Source: a virus
Length of the DNA stretch: 24,317 bases
IMG/VR virus record: IMGVR_UViG_3300031989_000059
Coordinates: 1-24,317 of that record
Direction: 5' to 3' (one strand)
Shown here: positions 20,028-24,317 of the stretch, piece by piece
How the letters are laid out: the number at the start of each line of letters is the position of its first letter
How positions within the stretch are numbered: position 1 is the stretch's first letter
The notes under the pieces: generated by a model
Seen by the model: the letters and a program-made list of their open reading frames with translations, nothing else
Told to the model about the DNA's origin: nothing
Database searches by the model: none
Program-made: the position numbers and the translations under genes

Positions 20028-21484
20028 ACGCGCTGCTCGCAGATGCGGCCGGCGGCGCGTTCGACGTCTTGCTGGCCGAATCGCTCGACCGGATTTCGCG
20101 CAATCAGGCGGACATGGCCGCGATCTACCAGAAGCTCAGTTTCGCCGACATTCGGATCGAGACGCTCTCGGAAGCCCGGGTCGATGAGATCGTGCTGGGC
20201 TTCCGGGGCGCGATGTCGTCGCTCTATCTCAAGGATCTCGCCGACAAAATCCGGCGCGGGCACCGCGGGGCGCTGGCGCGCGGCCGGATCCCGGGCGGCC
20301 TCTGCTACGGCTATGACGTCGTGCATGGCCTGGACGAGCATGGGCAGCCGGTGCGCGGCCTGCGCCGGATCAACCCCGACCAGGCTGAAATCGTGCGCCG
20401 GGTGTTTCGCGAATATGCGGCCGGCCGATCGCCAAAGGCGATCGCGCACGACCTGAACCGCGAGGGCGTGCCGAGCGCGCGGGGCGGCGAGTGGCGATCA
20501 TCGACCATCGTCGGGAATCGCGCGCGGGGGCAGGGCCTGCTCCACAACCCGATCTATATCGGCCGTTACCTCTACAACCGCGTCACGATGAAGCGCGACC
20601 CGGAAACCCGCAACCGGGTGTCACGGCCGAACCCGTCGAGCGAGCGGCAATATCTTGAGGTGCCCGAGCTGCGGATCGTCGATGACGAGCTGTGGAATGC
20701 CGCGCAGGATGTGCGCCGCAACCTCGCCGCCCAGCCCCTGCCCCGCCGTATGCGGCCGCGCCACCTGTTCGCCGGGCTGCTGCGCTGCGGGGTCTGCGGC
20801 GGCAGCGTGACGGTGGTCACGCAGGACCGTCTGGGCTGCACGCGCCGGCGCGAGGCCGGCACCTGCAACAACGCGCAGAAGATCTCGGTCGGTGCGATGC
20901 AGGCACGGGTGCTGAGCGGGCTTGAACACCGGCTGCTGTCGCCCGATGCGGTGTCGCTTCTGGTGCGCGAATATCATCTTGAGCGTGATCGCCGGCAGCG
21001 CGACGAAACGCGCGCGCGCCGCGCGCTCGAGCGGAAGCTGCGTCAGGCGGAAGCGGCCGTCGACCGGCTGGTGGCCGCGATCGCGGCGGGCGGCTGCGAC
21101 TTCTCGGATGTGCGCGACGCACTGGCCGGCAAGACGGCCGAACGCGACCGGCTGCGCGCCGAGCTGGCCGAAGACGAGGCCGCGCCCGTGATCGCGCTTC
21201 AGCCGCAAATCGCCGACGCCTATCGACAGCGCGTGGCGGAACTGGTCGCGGCGATCGGCACGGGCGGCGAAATCGACGACGACACCCGGGCCGGCCTGCG
21301 CGCCCTGGTGCAACGCATCGAAATGCGGCCGGGTGCCGATGGCACTGCCGAGCTCGATGTTACCAGCTCGCTTGAGACCGCGATCGCAATGGCGACCGGC
21401 CGAGCAACGAAAAGAAGGGGGGCGTCGCTGACGCAAGTGATGGTAGCGGAGGAGGGACTCGAACCCCCGACACGCGGATTATGA
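19856..21484 (+). CDS. Large serine recombinase (phage integrase)
   Basis: A 542-aa integrase that inserts and excises the prophage. The resolvase domain carries the catalytic Ser11 in YARFSTD and the arginine motif LDRISR (77-82). The recombinase domain follows (about 145-290; GLCYGYDVV, INPDQAEIVRRVF, NPIYIGRYLYNR). Next is the zinc ribbon with Cys311, Cys314, Cys328 and Cys337, then a coiled coil (345-470). The GTG start has GGAGG 6 nt upstream. The last ~14 residues (ending EEGLEPPTRGL) are encoded by the 3' part of the tRNA-Met gene, so the reading frame runs through the attachment site. It is the final gene of the rightward operon, so excision can be tied to early expression. Confidence 0.96.
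   Translation: MQRCAIYARFSTDMQNERSAEDQVRDCRARAEREGWSVVEIYTDLAISGTSNRRPGLNALLADAAGGAFDVLLAESLDRISRNQADMAAIYQKLSFADIRIETLSEARVDEIVLGFRGAMSSLYLKDLADKIRRGHRGALARGRIPGGLCYGYDVVHGLDEHGQPVRGLRRINPDQAEIVRRVFREYAAGRSPKAIAHDLNREGVPSARGGEWRSSTIVGNRARGQGLLHNPIYIGRYLYNRVTMKRDPETRNRVSRPNPSSERQYLEVPELRIVDDELWNAAQDVRRNLAAQPLPRRMRPRHLFAGLLRCGVCGGSVTVVTQDRLGCTRRREAGTCNNAQKISVGAMQARVLSGLEHRLLSPDAVSLLVREYHLERDRRQRDETRARRALERKLRQAEAAVDRLVAAIAAGGCDFSDVRDALAGKTAERDRLRAELAEDEAAPVIALQPQIADAYRQRVAELVAAIGTGGEIDDDTRAGLRALVQRIEMRPGADGTAELDVTSSLETAIAMATGRATKRRGASLTQVMVAEEGLEPPTRGL
21441..21484. other. Inferred right attachment site within tRNA-Met
   Basis: The 3' half of the tRNA (CCA end to anticodon loop) is shared with the end of the recombinase reading frame. 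Integration into the 3' end of a tRNA usually leaves a copy of this segment at both prophage ends; the second copy would lie left of this window and is not seen. The core limits are approximate. Confidence 0.65.
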
Positions 21485-21517
21485 TTCCGCTGCTCTAACC
21501 AGCTGAGCTACTCCGCC
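21441..21517 (-). tRNA. tRNA-Met (CAT), elongator type
   Basis: The 77-nt gene on the minus strand begins GGCGGAGTAGCTCAGC and ends CTCCGCTACCA with CCA encoded. The acceptor stem, D arm (AGCTCAGCTGGTTAGAGC), anticodon stem GCGGA/TCCGC with loop ATCATAA (anticodon CAT), and T arm (GGTTCGAGTCC) are all intact. G-C at the acceptor end and the sequence pattern match alphaproteobacterial elongator tRNA-Met rather than the initiator. It remains whole after prophage insertion; the sequence beyond its 3' end is now of phage origin. Confidence 0.96.
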
Positions 21518-21535
21518 CCGTCTCGGCGAGGCGGC

Positions 21536-21564
21536 GCTATAGGCGGGCTGGCGCGCCCGGTCAA
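21536..21564 (-). promoter_or_regulatory. Promoter of tRNA-Met
   Basis: On the minus strand TTGACC (21559-21564) and TATAGC (21536-21541) are separated by exactly 17 bp, a strong sigma-70 type pair. The predicted start lies about 12 nt before the tRNA 5' end, so expression of the tRNA does not depend on the prophage. Confidence 0.82.
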
Positions 21565-21678
21565 CCGCCAGATCGCGCCAACTGGCAGTCGCCATGGCCT
21601 GCTTGACCGCAGGGCCGCGATCTTCTTTCTGGCACGGTGTCCCGGACAGGCCGGGCGGCGCGAGGGGAGCGGCGACAG

Positions 21679-22944
21679 GTGACCGATGCAGGTGTGGGCC
21701 GGGTGGTGATCGTGGGTGCGGGCCATGGCGGCGCGCAGGCGGCGATCATGCTTCGTCAGGCGGGCTTTGCCGGCGAGGTGACGGTGATCGGCGACGAGCC
21801 GGAGCTGCCCTATGAGCGGCCGCCGCTGTCCAAGGATTATCTGGCCGGGGACAAGCCGTTCGAGCGGCTGCTGATCCGCCCCGAACGCTTCTGGCAGGAA
21901 CGCAACGTCACGCTGCGGCCGGGCGAACGGGTGATCGCCATCGACGCCGAAGCGCACTGCGTGACGACCGATACGGGCATGGTGATCGGCTATGAACGGC
22001 TGATCTGGGCGGCAGGCGGGCGGCCGCGCGCCCTGCCCTGCCCCGGCGGCGACAGCGCCGATGTGCACTGCATCCGCACCCGCGCCGATGTCGACCGGCT
22101 GGTCGCGCGGCTGGGCGAGGCGGAGCGGATCGCCGTGATCGGCGGCGGCTATATCGGGCTGGAGGCGGCCGCAGTGCTGGTCAAGCTCGGCAAGCGGGTC
22201 AGCCTGTTCGAGGCGCAGGACCGGCTGCTCGCCCGCGTCGCCGGCCCGGCGCTGTCGGCCTTTTACGCCGATCAGCACCGCGCCCATGGCGTCGACCTGC
22301 ATCTGGGTGCCGGCGTGGCGGCGATCGAGACCGATCCGGCGAGTGGACGGATGACCGGCGTGCGCCTGACCGGCGCGGATGGCGCGCCGGGCGCGCTGAT
22401 CCACGCCGACATGGCGATTGTCGGCATCGGCATCGTGCCCGAGGTCGCACCGCTGCTCGCGGCCGGCGCTGACGGCGATGCCGGGGGCGTGATCGTCGAC
22501 GAACGCTGCCGCACCAGCCTGGCCGATATCTTTGCGATTGGCGACTGCGCGGTCGCCGCCAACCGCTTTGCCGGCGGCGCGCGCATCCGCGTCGAATCGG
22601 TCCAGAACGCCAATGATCAGGCCAATGTCGCCGCGCGCACCATCTGCGGCGAGGATGCCGTGTACGATGCCGTGCCCTGGTTCTGGTCGAACCAATATGA
22701 TCTGAAGCTGCAAACGGTCGGCCTGTCGCTCGGCCATGACGCGGCGGTGCTGCGCGGCGATCCGGCGTCGGCGAGCTTTTCGGTCGTCTATCTGAAGGCG
22801 GGCCGGGTGATCGCGCTCGACTGCGTCAACGCGACCAAGGATTATGTGCAGGGCCGCGCGCTCGTGCTCGCCGGGGCGCGGATCGATCCGGGCGATCTTG
22901 CCGATGCGTCGCGGCCGCTGAAGGAACTGCCGCAGGCCGGCTAA
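21679..22944 (+). CDS. FAD-dependent ferredoxin/putidaredoxin reductase-type oxidoreductase
   Basis: A 421-aa flavoprotein of the class that passes electrons from NAD(P)H to a small iron-sulfur protein serving cytochrome P450s or Rieske oxygenases. The FAD-binding [10 protein letters not shown] is at residues 9-18, the [11 protein letters not shown] phrase (45-55) is typical of putidaredoxin and rubredoxin reductases, the NAD-binding [14 protein letters not shown] lies at 151-164, and the second FAD contact, IFAIGDCA, near 280. The C-terminal domain has [16 protein letters not shown]. The GTG start follows GGGGAG by 9 nt. This is a host gene just outside the prophage; no ferredoxin or P450 gene is in view to tell its partner. 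Confidence 0.92.
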   Translation: MTDAGVGRVVIVGAGHGGAQAAIMLRQAGFAGEVTVIGDEPELPYERPPLSKDYLAGDKPFERLLIRPERFWQERNVTLRPGERVIAIDAEAHCVTTDTGMVIGYERLIWAAGGRPRALPCPGGDSADVHCIRTRADVDRLVARLGEAERIAVIGGGYIGLEAAAVLVKLGKRVSLFEAQDRLLARVAGPALSAFYADQHRAHGVDLHLGAGVAAIETDPASGRMTGVRLTGADGAPGALIHADMAIVGIGIVPEVAPLLAAGADGDAGGVIVDERCRTSLADIFAIGDCAVAANRFAGGARIRVESVQNANDQANVAARTICGEDAVYDAVPWFWSNQYDLKLQTVGLSLGHDAAVLRGDPASASFSVVYLKAGRVIALDCVNATKDYVQGRALVLAGARIDPGDLADASRPLKELPQAG

Positions 22945-22950
22945 GCCCGG

Positions 22951-23478
22951 TCAGCCGCGCCCGGTGAAGCGGTAACTGCCAATCGCCTGCCACGGCCCGC
23001 CGCGCCACGCCCAGCTTGCCAGCCCGGCTATGTGCAGCGGCCGGGCAGTCACATCGGCCGACAGGGCGGTGAACAGCGCCTTTGCCGTGCGCGCCGTGAC
23101 GCCGTTCTGGATCGTGATGTGCGGCTGCCACCCCGCCCGGTCCTGCGCGCCGAGCAGGCCCGCCAGCCCGTCGGCGAGTTCGTCGCGGATCGCGGCCAGA
23201 TCGGCGCTGTGGACGCTGAGCGCGACCCCTGCCTCCAGCCGCATCACCCCGGCGATCCGCGCGCGCGGCGGTGCCCGTCCCGCCACGGCTGCACGCAGCC
23301 GCGTGGCCAGTTCCGGCCCGCTTGCCGGGGGCAGCTGGTGAAACAGCGTCAGATGCGCCGGCACATGGTTGCGCGCCGCCGGATAATGCGCCCGCCGCAG
23401 CGCATCGGCAAAGGCCTGATCGGCCGGGCCAAGAAGCGCGGTGACAATGATCGGCGCGGGCGTCAAACTGGCAGCCAC
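22951..23478 (-). CDS. 2H phosphoesterase, 2'-5' RNA ligase family
   Basis: In this 175-aa protein two H-x-T/S-type motifs, HLTLF (His42) and HITIQN (His120), are spaced as in the LigT/2H superfamily that acts on 2'-5' or cyclic phosphodiester bonds in RNA or nucleotides. The [20 protein letters not shown] stretch matches the family's usual first motif context. It is convergent with the FAD oxidoreductase gene, with only 6 bp between stops. The start is unsure: GTG at 23478 lacks a good ribosome-binding site. Substrate unknown. Confidence 0.85.
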   Translation of the reverse strand: MAASLTPAPIIVTALLGPADQAFADALRRAHYPAARNHVPAHLTLFHQLPPASGPELATRLRAAVAGRAPPRARIAGVMRLEAGVALSVHSADLAAIRDELADGLAGLLGAQDRAGWQPHITIQNGVTARTAKALFTALSADVTARPLHIAGLASWAWRGGPWQAIGSYRFTGRG

Positions 23479-23528
23479 AAGCCGGCGCGGCCCCGCCCGC
23501 GCGCCGCCACCGGATCAGGGAGACAGGA

Positions 23529-24194
23529 ATGATCGATTTTCACACCGCCGCCACCCCCAATGGCCACAAGGTTTCGATCATGCTCGAGGAATGCGGGCTT
23601 GAATATCGTCTGCATGTGATCGACCTGTCCTCTCAGGCGCAGAAACAGCCGGAGTTTCTGGCGATCAACCCCAATGGCCGGATCCCGGCGATTGTCGACA
23701 ATGGCTTTGCCGTGTTCGAATCGGGCGCGATCCTGCTCTATCTCGCCGAAAAGACCTGGCGTTTCCTGCCCGCCGACGCCGAAGGGCGCAGCCGCGCGGT
23801 GCAGTGGCTGATGTGGCAGATGGGCGGGCTTGGCCCGATGATGGGGCAGCTCAACGTCTTCAAACGCTATTTCCCCGAACATATCCCCGCCGCGATCGAG
23901 CGCTATGAGCGCGAAAGCTACCGGCTGTTCGGGGTGATGGAAACGCGGCTGTCTGACAGCCCGTATCTCGCGGGCGACGAATACAGCATCGCCGACATCG
24001 CTTGCTGGCCCTGGGTGCGCGCGCATGAATGGCCGGGCCTGACGCTGGCCAATCATCCGCGCCTTGCCGACTGGCTGGCGCGGATCGGCGAACGGCCGGC
24101 GGTGGTGCGCGGCATGCAGGTGCCGCCGCGCCCCGACATGAGCGGCGACGGCGCGCAGCGCTTTGTCGAGCGGGCGCGCACGATCCTGGCGTAA
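23529..24194 (+). CDS. Glutathione S-transferase, YfcG/YghU-like
   Basis: A 221-aa cytosolic GST. The N-terminal thioredoxin-fold domain has [13 protein letters not shown] (residues 9-21), [11 protein letters not shown] (around 48-58, with the cis-Pro loop that binds glutathione) and [13 protein letters not shown] (64-77). The C-terminal helical domain has [19 protein letters not shown]. The TPN motif in place of catalytic Tyr/Ser is the mark of the Nu class (E. coli YfcG, YghU), which has disulfide-bond reductase activity with glutathione. The ATG is preceded by AGGGAGACAGGA. It is divergent from the 2H phosphoesterase gene. Confidence 0.94.
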   Translation: MIDFHTAATPNGHKVSIMLEECGLEYRLHVIDLSSQAQKQPEFLAINPNGRIPAIVDNGFAVFESGAILLYLAEKTWRFLPADAEGRSRAVQWLMWQMGGLGPMMGQLNVFKRYFPEHIPAAIERYERESYRLFGVMETRLSDSPYLAGDEYSIADIACWPWVRAHEWPGLTLANHPRLADWLARIGERPAVVRGMQVPPRPDMSGDGAQRFVERARTILA

Positions 24195-24240
24195 GGGGGG
24201 AGTTTGCGCCGCGGGTGTCGGCGCGGGAGTTTGTCTGTTG

Positions 24241-24292
24241 CGCGCCTCACGGCGCGGGGGCGGCGTTGTTTGTGGTGCGGCTCACGCCGCAC
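24241..24292. repeat. Pair of short palindromes with identical TCAC loops
   Basis: CGCGCC-TCAC-GGCGCG (24241-24256) and GTGCGGC-TCAC-GCCGCAC (24275-24292) are perfect hairpins of 6 and 7 bp with the same 4-nt loop, just after the GST gene. They resemble small REP-type intergenic repeats. Neither has a T-run, so they are not standard terminators. Confidence 0.5.
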
Positions 24293-24317
24293 GGGCGGCA
24301 CCGGCCCGCACCCCCAC

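Larger units (their letters stand above)
1..21484. mobile_element. Right-hand part of an integrated HK97-type temperate prophage
   Basis: Contiguous phage genes run from the left edge to the tRNA-Met gene: capsid, protease, portal, both terminase subunits, HNH nuclease, Gam, methyltransferases, repressor/Cro pair, CII-type regulator and a large serine recombinase. Genes left of about 14.6 kb are on the minus strand. Genes to the right are mostly on the plus strand, as expected of a phage with a central immunity switch. The left end (tail, lysis and the other attachment site) lies outside the window. The right limit is placed inside the tRNA because the recombinase frame ends there; the exact crossover base cannot be seen. 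No obvious disruption is seen in the main genes, so the element may be functional. Confidence 0.93.

Noticed and set aside
1-24317. CRISPR arrays and insertion sequences
   Set aside because: No regularly spaced repeats and no transposase or terminal inverted repeats were seen; the only recombinase is the phage integrase.

Overview
The window is high-GC alphaproteobacterial DNA, most likely from a sphingomonad (Sphingomonadaceae). The evidence for this is the protein style of the host genes, the GC-rich code with frequent GTG/TTG starts, and phage genes of types I recall from sphingomonad and other alphaproteobacterial genomes. About 21.5 kb is the right-hand part of a temperate tailed prophage with an HK97-type head module. 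The last ~2.8 kb is ordinary chromosome. The prophage continues past the left edge, where tail genes would be expected. Its right boundary is the 3' end of an elongator tRNA-Met gene (21441-21517, minus strand), into which the large serine recombinase gene reads.

The prophage is built around an immunity region at about 14.59-14.67 kb. Two identical-architecture palindromes (CTAAC-N8-GTTAG) lie between a leftward XRE-type repressor and a rightward Cro/YdaS-type gene. Leftward from the switch come the repressor, a translationally coupled exported protein, a WYL-TerB protein, and a type II restriction-modification pair (gamma-class adenine methyltransferase plus endonuclease). These are followed by a LexA-type winged-helix protein and a 240-aa putative DNA-binding protein. 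A strong terminator hairpin sits directly in front of the ribosome-binding site of the next gene. It separates these genes from the late block: two small proteins, Mu-type Gam, a D12-class adenine methyltransferase, an HNH nuclease, small and large terminase subunits, HK97-type portal, ClpP-type prohead protease, HK97-type major capsid protein, two small virion-region proteins and the start of a further ORF cut by the left edge.

Rightward from the switch lie the Cro-like gene, one small coiled-coil gene on the opposite strand, and a tightly packed operon. This operon holds a CII/CP76-type regulator, an HTH plus cysteine-cluster protein, small membrane-anchored proteins, a GapR (DUF2312) homologue, a long ParB-type protein, short coupled ORFs, and the large serine recombinase as last gene. 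Many neighbours overlap by 1-8 nt, suggesting translational coupling. No helicase, primase, polymerase or ParA is visible, so how this phage replicates or partitions is not evident from this window.

Beyond the tRNA, which has a clear sigma-70 type promoter, lie three chromosomal genes: a putidaredoxin-reductase-type FAD oxidoreductase, a 2H phosphoesterase (2'-5' RNA ligase family) and a YfcG-type glutathione S-transferase. Short palindromes follow near the right edge. The most interesting points are the twin operators, the repressor-coupled exported protein, the WYL-TerB plus R-M cassette, the attenuator-like hairpin before the late block, the candidate cos region beside HNH/terminase, and the recombinase whose C-terminus is encoded by host tRNA sequence.
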